Shown piece after piece: positions 1-5,786 of a stretch of 13,378 nt of DNA (position 1 is the stretch's first letter; each line of letters begins with the position of its first letter). The translations under genes and the position numbers were made by a program. Source of the stretch: Paracoccaceae bacterium. Its GTDB lineage: Bacteria > Pseudomonadota > Alphaproteobacteria > Rhodobacterales > Rhodobacteraceae. The notes under the pieces were generated by a model. It was not told the DNA's origin and ran no database searches. It saw only the letters and a program-made list of their open reading frames with translations. The stretch covers positions 1 to 13,378 of the forward strand of contig JAESRD010000114.1 of NCBI GenBank assembly GCA_016764835.1, in the 5' to 3' direction.

Positions 1-111
1 AATGGGGCTATCGCCTTCGATTATCACGGATATTCGCGGCGTGAGAATTTGCTTACTCACTACAGGAACGGCTGGAGCGAGCGTTACGCTGGCTGGAGCG
101 CAAACATCTAA
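1..111 (+). CDS. C-terminal tail of an unrecognised protein (5' end outside window)
   Basis: Frame 1 is open from the first base to a TAA at 109-111, giving 36 residues. The tail is rich in aromatic and charged residues and includes FDYHGYSRRENLLTHY, followed by two GWS tripeptides seven residues apart (GWSERYA then GWSAN). This looks like real protein rather than random reading: it has no low-complexity bias, and the stop is followed by only 56 bases before the end of the convergent pcs gene, as expected for a gene end. I do not recognise the family and give no function. No convincing intrinsic terminator is visible in the 56-bp convergent gap. The main alternative is a chance open frame, which is possible for only 36 codons. 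Confidence 0.5.
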   Translation, partial: NGAIAFDYHGYSRRENLLTHYRNGWSERYAGWSANI

Positions 112-167
112 AGAATAGATTTTCCGTTGCTCGAAACCGTCGAATTGAACAAGAGAAACCATCTTGG

Positions 168-863
168 CTAGCCGTCTTGCTCGTAAATCAGTTGTTGCAC
201 GGCACCGGCACCGGCCAGGTAGAGCGTGGTTACCACCAGCCCCCAATGCGCCCAGCTTTCGGGGTGAAAATCGACATAAGCCGCCCAGCCCGCAAAGAAA
301 ACCCAGCCGAGCGCCATGGGCAATGTCAGGCTGCGCCAGCGCTCTGTGCGCACAGGATGCACAAACTTGACCGGCAGGAACATGAACGTGGCAAGGGTTG
401 CCACCACAAGCATGATCACCCAAAAATCGGGCCGCAGCGCGAACAGAACCAGCACCGCCATGTTCCAGCAACCCGGAAAGCCAGAGAAGGAATTATCCTT
501 GGTTTTCATGCGTGTATCGGCAAAATACAGCGCGCTGGCAAAGGTGATGATGATGATCGCTATCCAGCCTGTCCAGCCCGGCAACAGCCCGGATTTGAAC
601 AAAGCATAAGCCGGGACAAAAACATATGTCAGATAATCAATGATCAGATCGAGCAAGACGCCGTCAAAGATAGGCGCATTGGTTTTGACATCATAGCGCC
701 GGGCCAGCGGGCCATCTATGCCATCAACAAAGAAGGCGACAACCAGCCATAAAAACATCAGTTCCCATTTGTTTTCAACCGCGGCCAACATGGCCAACAT
801 GGCAAAAACCGCGCCGCTTGCAGTGAGCAGATGCACCAAAAGGGCTTTATGGGTGATTTTCAT
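168..863 (-). CDS. pcs: Phosphatidylcholine synthase (CDP-alcohol phosphatidyltransferase family)
   Basis: A 231-residue integral membrane enzyme that likely condenses CDP-diacylglycerol with choline to make phosphatidylcholine in the inner membrane. The CDP-alcohol phosphatidyltransferase motif is visible: D47-G48, D50-G51, A54-R55, then G68, D72 and D76. The gap between the AR pair and the following G is 12 residues, longer than the common 8-residue spacing, which I associate with the bacterial Pcs subfamily. The rest is strongly hydrophobic, with several predicted membrane spans. Length fits Pcs (about 230-250 residues). The start at 863 has only a weak upstream GAG, but the N-terminus (HLLTASGAVFAMLAML) matches how Pcs proteins begin. 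It is the last gene of the minus-strand run, 43 bases after xerC, so it is probably co-transcribed. Phosphatidylglycerophosphate or phosphatidylserine synthase is the alternative, made less likely by the motif spacing. Confidence 0.9.
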   Translation of the reverse strand: MKITHKALLVHLLTASGAVFAMLAMLAAVENKWELMFLWLVVAFFVDGIDGPLARRYDVKTNAPIFDGVLLDLIIDYLTYVFVPAYALFKSGLLPGWTGWIAIIIITFASALYFADTRMKTKDNSFSGFPGCWNMAVLVLFALRPDFWVIMLVVATLATFMFLPVKFVHPVRTERWRSLTLPMALGWVFFAGWAAYVDFHPESWAHWGLVVTTLYLAGAGAVQQLIYEQDG

Positions 864-899
864 AAATCACTCATGACTCAATGCGCCGGGAGGGGCAAC

Positions 900-918
900 C
901 GCGCTGTTAGTCAGCGCG
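900..918 (-). other. Hairpin spanning the xerC stop codon
   Basis: CGCGCTG at 900-906 and CAGCGCG at 912-918 form a perfect 7-bp inverted repeat with a 5-base loop containing most of the xerC stop codon (907-909). It is not followed by a T-run on the minus strand, so it does not look like an intrinsic terminator. It could affect mRNA processing or decay between xerC and pcs, or be chance. Confidence 0.35.
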
Positions 919-1848
919 CGGATGGCTGGCCTCATAGACCTCCATCAACCGGGCGGTATCGACCGCAGTGTAGCCCTCGGTTGTGGACAGTGAGGCATGG
1001 CCGAGCAGCTCTTGGATCATCCGCAGATCACCGCCCGCTGCCAGCAGATGCGTGGCAAAGGAATGGCGCAAAGCATGTGGCGTGGCGGTAGAGGGCAGGC
1101 CAAGCTGGGCCCGGGCCCGCTCCATTGATTTTTGGATCACACGCGGCGACAGCTTGCCACCTCGTGCACCGCGAAACAACGGCGCAGTTGCCTCGACAGG
1201 CCAAGGCGACAGCTTGATATAGCTGGCCACGGCGTCGCGGGCGGCAGGGATAACCGGGACGATCCGCTCCTTGTCGCCCTTGCCCAAGATCACCAGCACT
1301 GGCGGCAGCGGCGTGTCAGCGCCGGTAAGTGACAAAGCCTCAGATATGCGCAGCCCGCAGCCATAGAGCAGGGTGACCACGGCGACATCACGCGCCGCTT
1401 GCCAGCTATCCATCGCTTGCAGCTCGACTGTCTCGATCATGGCTTTGGCGGCGTCTATGGCCAGCGGACGGGGGAGCTTCTTGCGAAACTTGGGCGAACG
1501 GGCGCTCATTACGGCCGTGGCGTCAAACCCTTCGCGGTCTGACAGCCAGCGGATAAAGCCTTTTACCGCCGATAGGCTACGCGCCAGTGAGCGCGATGAC
1601 AGCCCGCGGCCGCGTTCATGCGCCATCCATGCGCGCATGTCTGAAACGGATAGCCGCGCGAGGGGGGCGGTGCCGGTGCTGCCGCCCAGATGGGTGCTGA
1701 CAAAGGCCAAAAAGCCCAAAAGGTCGGTTTGATAGGCGGTGATCGTGTTCTCCGCCGCACCCAAAACTGCGCGCTGACTGTCGAGCCATGCTGCCAGTGC
1801 CGTGGTCATCGCCGGTGATATCGCGGTGAGGGGGTTGGGCTGGGCCAT
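907..1848 (-). CDS. xerC: Tyrosine recombinase XerC
   Basis: A 313-residue site-specific recombinase that acts with XerD at dif to resolve chromosome dimers before division. The N-terminal SAM-like core-binding domain occupies roughly residues 15-105 and the catalytic domain roughly 125-305. The full catalytic set is visible: R167 in GCGLRISE, the beta-hairpin lysine region GKGDKER (189-195), H258 and R261 in HALRH, H284 in LLGHAS, and the nucleophile Y293 in EGY. Length is near the usual 295-315. XerC rather than XerD is inferred mainly from the DUF484 gene six bases upstream, a neighbour of xerC in many proteobacteria. The chosen ATG lies just after the DUF484 stop and has no strong Shine-Dalgarno, so translational coupling is likely; M14 is an in-frame alternative start. 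An integron or phage integrase is unlikely given the compact size and context. Confidence 0.92.
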   Translation of the reverse strand: MAQPNPLTAISPAMTTALAAWLDSQRAVLGAAENTITAYQTDLLGFLAFVSTHLGGSTGTAPLARLSVSDMRAWMAHERGRGLSSRSLARSLSAVKGFIRWLSDREGFDATAVMSARSPKFRKKLPRPLAIDAAKAMIETVELQAMDSWQAARDVAVVTLLYGCGLRISEALSLTGADTPLPPVLVILGKGDKERIVPVIPAARDAVASYIKLSPWPVEATAPLFRGARGGKLSPRVIQKSMERARAQLGLPSTATPHALRHSFATHLLAAGGDLRMIQELLGHASLSTTEGYTAVDTARLMEVYEASHPRAD

Positions 1849-1854
1849 TGCGGC

Positions 1855-2565
1855 CTAGTCGGTCAGCCAGCGGCGCATGCTGCGTTCAAAGACACCGGCA
1901 AAGAAGCCCAAGAGATCAGTGCCTTGCTGCGGTGAAAACTGGTGCGGATCTTCAGCGCCCATAGCCAACATGCCCGGCAAACGGCCCGGCCCAAGGTCGA
2001 GCTTCAGTAGCGCTTCCGAGCGGATATAGGTGGCCTTGTCGCCGTAAACGGCGGTATCGTCGGTCTGCATCTGGCGCAGGGTAACTTGGCGGGCGGGCAC
2101 ATTGCGGCCACGGGTAATATAGCGGTCGGTAAAACCCGGCTCGGCAATGCTCAGCACGGGGCTGGTTTTCTCAACGGCTTGGGCATCGTCATCGGCAGTT
2201 GTCTCAAGCACCAACCGCATGGCATCAACCCGCAAGATATCGGCGACTTCGCCGCCCAGCTCGGCCAGAAAGCTTTCAAACTCGGTGGTATCAAGCATGC
2301 GCAGAATCGCGCGGTGTACCTGATTGGTACCGGCGAGGTTCTCATAGGCTGCGGCAATCACCGAGCGGTGGGTGTCTTCTAGCCGATCAAGCCGGCCCTC
2401 AAGCCGCTCCATGGCAATGCCACGCAGATCAACAATATTGCTGCCCATCGACTTTTCATTTGCCGCGACCAGCGCGCGCATAATGTCTTTGTCTTCAAGA
2501 AGCATTTCGGGGTCGGAAATCAACTGGTCACGGATGCCCGCGTCCATCAGGGGATTACTGCTCAT
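1855..2565 (-). CDS. DUF484 family protein
   Basis: A 236-residue soluble protein matching the layout of the DUF484 family: a short N-terminal helical region (DQLISDPEMLLEDKDIMRAL), a charged helix that could form a coiled coil (about residues 47-75, including MERLEGRLDRLEDTHRSVI), and a GAF-like C-terminal half ending in FAGVFERSMRRWL. Its biochemical role is not established. The best clue is position: it lies six bases upstream of xerC in the same orientation, a pairing seen in many proteobacteria, which points to some link with chromosome-dimer resolution or division. The ATG at 2563-2565 has AAAGAG a few bases upstream. It is preceded by a 183-base gap holding the tal terminator, a tandem repeat and a small palindrome, so it is probably the first gene of a DUF484-xerC-pcs transcript. 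Confidence 0.8.
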   Translation of the reverse strand: MSSNPLMDAGIRDQLISDPEMLLEDKDIMRALVAANEKSMGSNIVDLRGIAMERLEGRLDRLEDTHRSVIAAAYENLAGTNQVHRAILRMLDTTEFESFLAELGGEVADILRVDAMRLVLETTADDDAQAVEKTSPVLSIAEPGFTDRYITRGRNVPARQVTLRQMQTDDTAVYGDKATYIRSEALLKLDLGPGRLPGMLAMGAEDPHQFSPQQGTDLLGFFAGVFERSMRRWLTD

Positions 2566-2586
2566 GCCATCACTCTTTTTGTCTTT

Positions 2587-2600
2587 TGCTACCTGTAGCA
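2587..2600. promoter_or_regulatory. Short palindrome upstream of the DUF484 gene
   Basis: TGCTACCTGTAGCA has perfect 6-bp arms around a CT centre and lies 22-35 bases before the DUF484 start. It could be an operator or a small 5'-UTR hairpin. I do not recognise a regulator for it. Confidence 0.25.
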
Positions 2601-2665
2601 GAGCGGGCGGACGCTGGCATGTGGTTTTTGGCGCTGGGCAGGTCTGTGCCTAAAAGTGTGGCCCG

Positions 2666-2691
2666 GAGGATTCACAAAGAGGATTCACAAA
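2666..2691. repeat. Perfect tandem duplication of a 13-bp unit
   Basis: GAGGATTCACAAA occurs twice in direct tandem (2666-2678 and 2679-2691) with no mismatch. It lies just beyond the tal terminator on the minus strand and upstream of the DUF484-xerC-pcs group. Read on the minus strand each copy carries TTGTGA, which resembles a -35 hexamer, but I see no good -10 at proper spacing. It is either a recent slippage duplication or a duplicated binding site. Confidence 0.6.
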
Positions 2692-2724
2692 AGCCCGCCG
2701 CTCTAATGCAGAGCCGCGGGCTTT
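2690..2724 (-). terminator. Intrinsic terminator of tal
   Basis: The arms at 2690-2704 and 2710-2724 are 15 bases each, complementary with one mismatch, around a 5-base loop. The stem is GC-rich, with A/T at its foot. On the minus strand, 25 bases beyond the tal stop, it is followed by TTTTG, giving a classic stem plus short U-tract. The A-run at the other foot could allow weak termination in the other direction, but no plus-strand gene ends here. Confidence 0.85.
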
Positions 2725-2748
2725 GGCGTTGGTTCAATCGTTTGGTTT

Positions 2749-3402
2749 TTACAGAATGCTCTGCCCGGTCTTGGCCCAGTCTTTCATAAACTGGTCGAGG
2801 CCCTTTTCGGTCAGCACATGGTTGACCATGGCTTTAATCACATTTGGCGGGGCCGTGACGACATCAGCGCCGATCTTGGCACATTCGGACACGTGATTGG
2901 CGTTGCGAATAGAGGCGGCGAGGATCTGGGTCTCGAAGCCGTAATTGTCATAGATGGTGCGGATATCGGCGATCAGGTCGAGCCCGTCGATATTGATATC
3001 ATCAAGACGGCCAATGAAGGGCGAGATGAATGTCGCACCGGCTTTGGCGGCCAGCAGGGCTTGGTTGGCTGAGAAACAAAGTGTGACATTGACCATACGG
3101 CCTTCGCCCGACAGAACCTTACAGGCTTTCAGGCCGGCCCATGTCAGCGGCACTTTAATGGCGATATTGGTGGCAATCTTGGCCAGCTCGCGGCCCTCGG
3201 CAATCATGCCATCAGCGTCGAGTGCGACTGTCTCAGCCGAAACCGGACCGTCAACCATTTCGCAAATCTCAGCGGTGACTTCTTTAATGTCGCGGCCAGA
3301 TTTCATAATGATCGACGGGTTGGTGGTGACACCATCAACCATGCCGAGATCATTCAGCTCGCGGATTGCGTCTATTTCGGCGGTATCAACAAAAAATTTC
3401 AT
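2749..3402 (-). CDS. tal: Short (MipB/TalC-type) transaldolase
   Basis: A 217-residue class I aldolase of the FSA/short transaldolase family, cytosolic, acting in the non-oxidative pentose phosphate pathway by moving a dihydroxyacetone unit between sugar phosphates. Visible family residues are D6 in FFVDT, N28 in TTNPS, and the Schiff-base lysine K83 in AIKVPLT. By alignment from memory, E57 (in SAE) sits where fructose-6-phosphate aldolase has Gln, and F129 (in SPFIGR) sits where it has Tyr; both favour transaldolase over aldolase activity. The start at 3402 is preferred over the longer frame from 3423 because a GGAG lies six bases upstream and family members begin MKFFVDT. The gene is divergent from priA and has its own terminator, so it is probably monocistronic. 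The family assignment is secure; the exact activity is inferred. Confidence 0.9.
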   Translation of the reverse strand: MKFFVDTAEIDAIRELNDLGMVDGVTTNPSIIMKSGRDIKEVTAEICEMVDGPVSAETVALDADGMIAEGRELAKIATNIAIKVPLTWAGLKACKVLSGEGRMVNVTLCFSANQALLAAKAGATFISPFIGRLDDINIDGLDLIADIRTIYDNYGFETQILAASIRNANHVSECAKIGADVVTAPPNVIKAMVNHVLTEKGLDQFMKDWAKTGQSIL

Positions 3403-3408
3403 ATTATG

Positions 3409-3412
3409 CTCC
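3409..3412 (-). promoter_or_regulatory. Shine-Dalgarno deciding the tal start
   Basis: On the minus strand this reads GGAG, six bases before the ATG at 3402. It supports the 217-residue form over the frame beginning seven codons earlier. Confidence 0.7.
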
Positions 3413-3436
3413 GGGTGGCTCACAGGGGTTGGCGAT

Positions 3437-3481
3437 GTTTGCGCTAGCGTTTACCTCAAAGAGGCGGGGGCGCAAACCCCC
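3437..3481 (+). promoter_or_regulatory. Competing inverted repeats in the priA leader
   Basis: GTTTGCGC (3437-3444) is exactly complementary to GCGCAAAC (3470-3477), an 8-bp stem with a 25-base loop. A smaller hairpin, GGGGG (3466-3470) with CCCCC (3477-3481) and a 6-base loop, uses overlapping bases, so the two exclude each other. An 8-bp palindrome, CGCTAGCG, sits at 3442-3449. A weak promoter candidate, TTGGCG at 3429-3434 and TACCTC at 3452-3457 with 17-base spacing, brackets the palindrome. Function is unproven. Confidence 0.3.
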
Positions 3482-3493
3482 AAGGAGATGCAA

Positions 3494-3514
3494 ATGCCTC
3501 CAAAAGGACGGTAA
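3494..3514 (+). other. Six-codon leader ORF overlapping an upstream priA start
   Basis: ATG at 3494 opens MPPKGR and stops at TAA 3512-3514. The stop shares one base with an in-frame priA ATG at 3514 (TAATG). AAGGAG at 3482-3487 sits six bases before the mini-ORF start and is the best Shine-Dalgarno in this intergenic region. It could drive priA by coupling, or simply be a good ribosome-loading site. Expression is unproven. Confidence 0.3.
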
Positions 3515-3531
3515 TGCCCCGAGAGGACGCA

Positions 3532-5724
3532 ATGGACGAACAGTTTTTTCAGCAGGGTGAAGTTGTCGGCGTGCTGACAACCCAGCCGCTCGACCGTTTG
3601 CTCGATTACCGCGCGCCTGAGGGCGGCTGCATGATCGGCGCGCTGGTTGAAGTACCGCTTGGCCCGCGCAAGGTGCTGGGCGTGGTTTGGGGCGTGGGGC
3701 AGGGCGGCTACGAGCGTTCCAAACTGCGCGGTGTCTATCAAGTTCTTGATGTGCCGCCCTTGCGCGGCGAGATGCGGGCCTTTCTGAGCAAAGCGGCTGA
3801 TTATACGCTGACGCCAATGTCGGCCATGTTGCGGCTGGCTTTGCGCGCGCCGGGCTTGGGCCAACCTGCCTCAATGCGGCGTATTTACCGGCTGGGTGAG
3901 GGCGCGCCGTCGCGCCGGACCGATGCGCGCGACCGTGTGCTGGGTGTGCTGCGCGACTATGGCGGGCTGGCATTCACGCTCAAAGAGCTGGCCGATGCGG
4001 CGGATACCAGTGCGTCGGTGATCAAGGGTCTGGTCAAACAGGGTGTGGTGCTTGAGCATGAAGCCCCGCGTGACAGTGCCTTTGCCCGGCTCGACCCGAA
4101 CTACGGCGCGCTAGAACTGACGGCAGACCAGCAGGCGGCGGCTAAAGTGTTGCGCCAAGATGTGGCCTCGGGCGCTTACGGCACCACCTTGCTCAAAGGT
4201 GTGACTGGCTCTGGCAAAACCGAAGTTTACCTTGAGGCCGTGGCCGAATGCATGGCGCAGGGCCGCCAAGCTTTGGTGCTGCTGCCAGAGATCGCCCTGA
4301 CCGGCGCCTTCATTACCCGCGTAGAGGAGCGCTTTGGCGCGCTGCCCGCAGAGTGGCATTCTGGCGTGACCCAGACCGAGCGGCGCAGGGTTTGGAAAAT
4401 GACAGCCGAGGGCAGCGCCCAGCTGATTGTCGGTGCCCGCTCGGCGTTGTTTTTGCCGTTTGCCAACCTCGGTCTGATCGTCGCTGATGAAGAACATGAT
4501 ACTTCTTATAAGCAAGAAGACGGCGTGCTGTATTCGGCCCGTGACATGGCCGTGCTACGGGCCTCTTTGTGCAAAGCCCAAGTTATTTTGGCCTCGGCCA
4601 CCCCGTCGCTGGAGAGCTGGGCCAATGCCGAGGCGGGCAAATATAAGCGGCTAGACCTAAAGGCCCGTTTTGGTCCGGCGGTGCTGCCGGTTATGCGGGC
4701 CATTGATATGCGCAATGAGAAGCTGCCCAGCGGCCGCTGGATATCGACGACATTGCAAAAGGCCATCACCCTGCGCATTGAAAAGGATGAGCAGGCACTG
4801 CTGTTTATCAACCGGCGCGGCTTTGCCCCGGTGACGCTGTGCCGGGCATGTGGTGAGCAAATTGCCTGCAAACAATGTGATGCGCGGATGGTTGAACACC
4901 GGTTTCTTAAGCGGATGATGTGCCACCAATGCGGCGAGACCACGCCAATGCCAGAGGAATGCCCCAGCTGCCAAGTCGTTGGCAAGCTGGCCCCGGTCGG
5001 CCCCGGTATTGAGCGGCTGGCCGAAGAGGTGGCTGAGCTGTTCCCCGATGCGCGGCTTGCTGTGCTGTCGTCTGATCTGTTTGGCTCGGCCCGCGCGCTA
5101 AAAGCCAAGATCGAAGAGATCGCCGAGGGTGGGGCTGACATTATTCTTGGCACTCAGCTGGTGGCCAAGGGTCATAACTTCCCCAAGCTAACGCTGGTGG
5201 GCGTGATCGACGCAGACCTTGGCCTGCAAGGCTCTGACCTACGCGCGGCTGAACGGACGTTTCAACTGATGCGCCAAGTGGCGGGTCCGGCCGGGCGGGT
5301 TGATACGCCGGGCGAGGCATTGTTGCAGACCTATCAGCCAGATCATGCGGTGATCAGGGCGATCTTGTCGGGCGACGAAGAGCGCTTTTGGCAGACCGAG
5401 GCCCGCGAGCGCCGGGCCGCCGGGGTGCCGCCCTACGGCCGCATGGCTGGCATTGTGCTGTCCTCGCCTGACGTTCAGGCCGTGTTTGACCTTGGCGCTT
5501 ATTTGGCCCGCAATGACGCACCTTTGCGCAAGATCGGGGCCAAGGTTTACGGGCCTGCGCCTGCGCCAATCGCCCGGATACGGGGGCGTCACCGCGTGCG
5601 CTTGCTGGTCACGGCAGAGAAGAACGCGCCATTGCAAGCGGCGCTGAGCCAATGGGTCGGCGGGCTAAAGCTGCCGACAAACCTGCGGCTGGCAATAGAT
5701 ATAGACCCGCAGAGCTTTTACTAG
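3532..5724 (+). CDS. priA: Primosomal protein N' (PriA), replication-restart helicase
   Basis: A 730-residue 3'-to-5' DNA helicase that recognises stalled or repaired forks and starts reloading of the replicative helicase. Visible parts in order: the N-terminal 3'-DNA-binding region (LTTQPLDRLLDYRAPEGG), a winged-helix-like segment, Walker A GVTGSGKT (223-230), the DEEH box (319-322), and a zinc-binding insertion with all eight cysteines (C437, C440, C446, C449, C464, C467, C477, C480). Helicase motifs follow, including LGTQLVAKGHNFP and LQGSDLRAAERTFQL, and then the C-terminal domain. Length is typical. I chose ATG 3532, preceded by GAGAGGA, because homologues begin near this point; ATG 3514, six codons earlier, is an equally possible start with its own AAAAGGA. 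priA is divergent from tal and followed 62 bases later by the transporter gene. Confidence 0.97.
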   Translation: MDEQFFQQGEVVGVLTTQPLDRLLDYRAPEGGCMIGALVEVPLGPRKVLGVVWGVGQGGYERSKLRGVYQVLDVPPLRGEMRAFLSKAADYTLTPMSAMLRLALRAPGLGQPASMRRIYRLGEGAPSRRTDARDRVLGVLRDYGGLAFTLKELADAADTSASVIKGLVKQGVVLEHEAPRDSAFARLDPNYGALELTADQQAAAKVLRQDVASGAYGTTLLKGVTGSGKTEVYLEAVAECMAQGRQALVLLPEIALTGAFITRVEERFGALPAEWHSGVTQTERRRVWKMTAEGSAQLIVGARSALFLPFANLGLIVADEEHDTSYKQEDGVLYSARDMAVLRASLCKAQVILASATPSLESWANAEAGKYKRLDLKARFGPAVLPVMRAIDMRNEKLPSGRWISTTLQKAITLRIEKDEQALLFINRRGFAPVTLCRACGEQIACKQCDARMVEHRFLKRMMCHQCGETTPMPEECPSCQVVGKLAPVGPGIERLAEEVAELFPDARLAVLSSDLFGSARALKAKIEEIAEGGADIILGTQLVAKGHNFPKLTLVGVIDADLGLQGSDLRAAERTFQLMRQVAGPAGRVDTPGEALLQTYQPDHAVIRAILSGDEERFWQTEARERRAAGVPPYGRMAGIVLSSPDVQAVFDLGAYLARNDAPLRKIGAKVYGPAPAPIARIRGRHRVRLLVTAEKNAPLQAALSQWVGGLKLPTNLRLAIDIDPQSFY

Positions 5725-5752
5725 CCTAACTTAACCAAGCTGGGCCCGCTCT

Positions 5753-5774
5753 GGGCATTCGCCCCGTTAGGGCG
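5753..5774 (+). promoter_or_regulatory. Overlapping short hairpins between priA and the MFS gene
   Basis: GGGC (5753-5756) can pair with GCCC (5761-5764), while CGCCC (5760-5764) can pair instead with GGGCG (5770-5774), so only one forms at a time. No T-run follows, so this is not a standard intrinsic terminator. It lies 13-34 bases before the transporter start and could tune its translation. The stems are only 4-5 bp and may be chance. Confidence 0.2.
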
Positions 5775-5786
5775 TATGGCCGGTTT

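Noticed and set aside
112..173. Bidirectional terminator in the convergent gap before pcs, including the GGCTAGCC palindrome at 166-173
   Set aside because: The palindrome is 8 bases with no loop and no T-run on either strand; no better stem was found.
2954..3514. Plus-strand open frame of 186 codons opposite tal that runs into the priA leader
   Set aside because: Most of it is antisense to tal, which has clear catalytic residues. Only its last six or eight codons, in the leader, are discussed separately as a mini-ORF.
3697..3704. GGGCAGGG, matching the FtsK-orienting polar sequence GGGNAGGG, near xerC
   Set aside because: It is a single copy inside priA coding sequence in GC-rich DNA. Without a strand-biased set across the chromosome it means nothing.
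4506..5153. Long minus-strand open frame inside priA (215 codons)
   Set aside because: It lies antisense to strongly conserved PriA helicase motifs. Such shadows are common in GC-rich DNA, and its product looks like no protein family.
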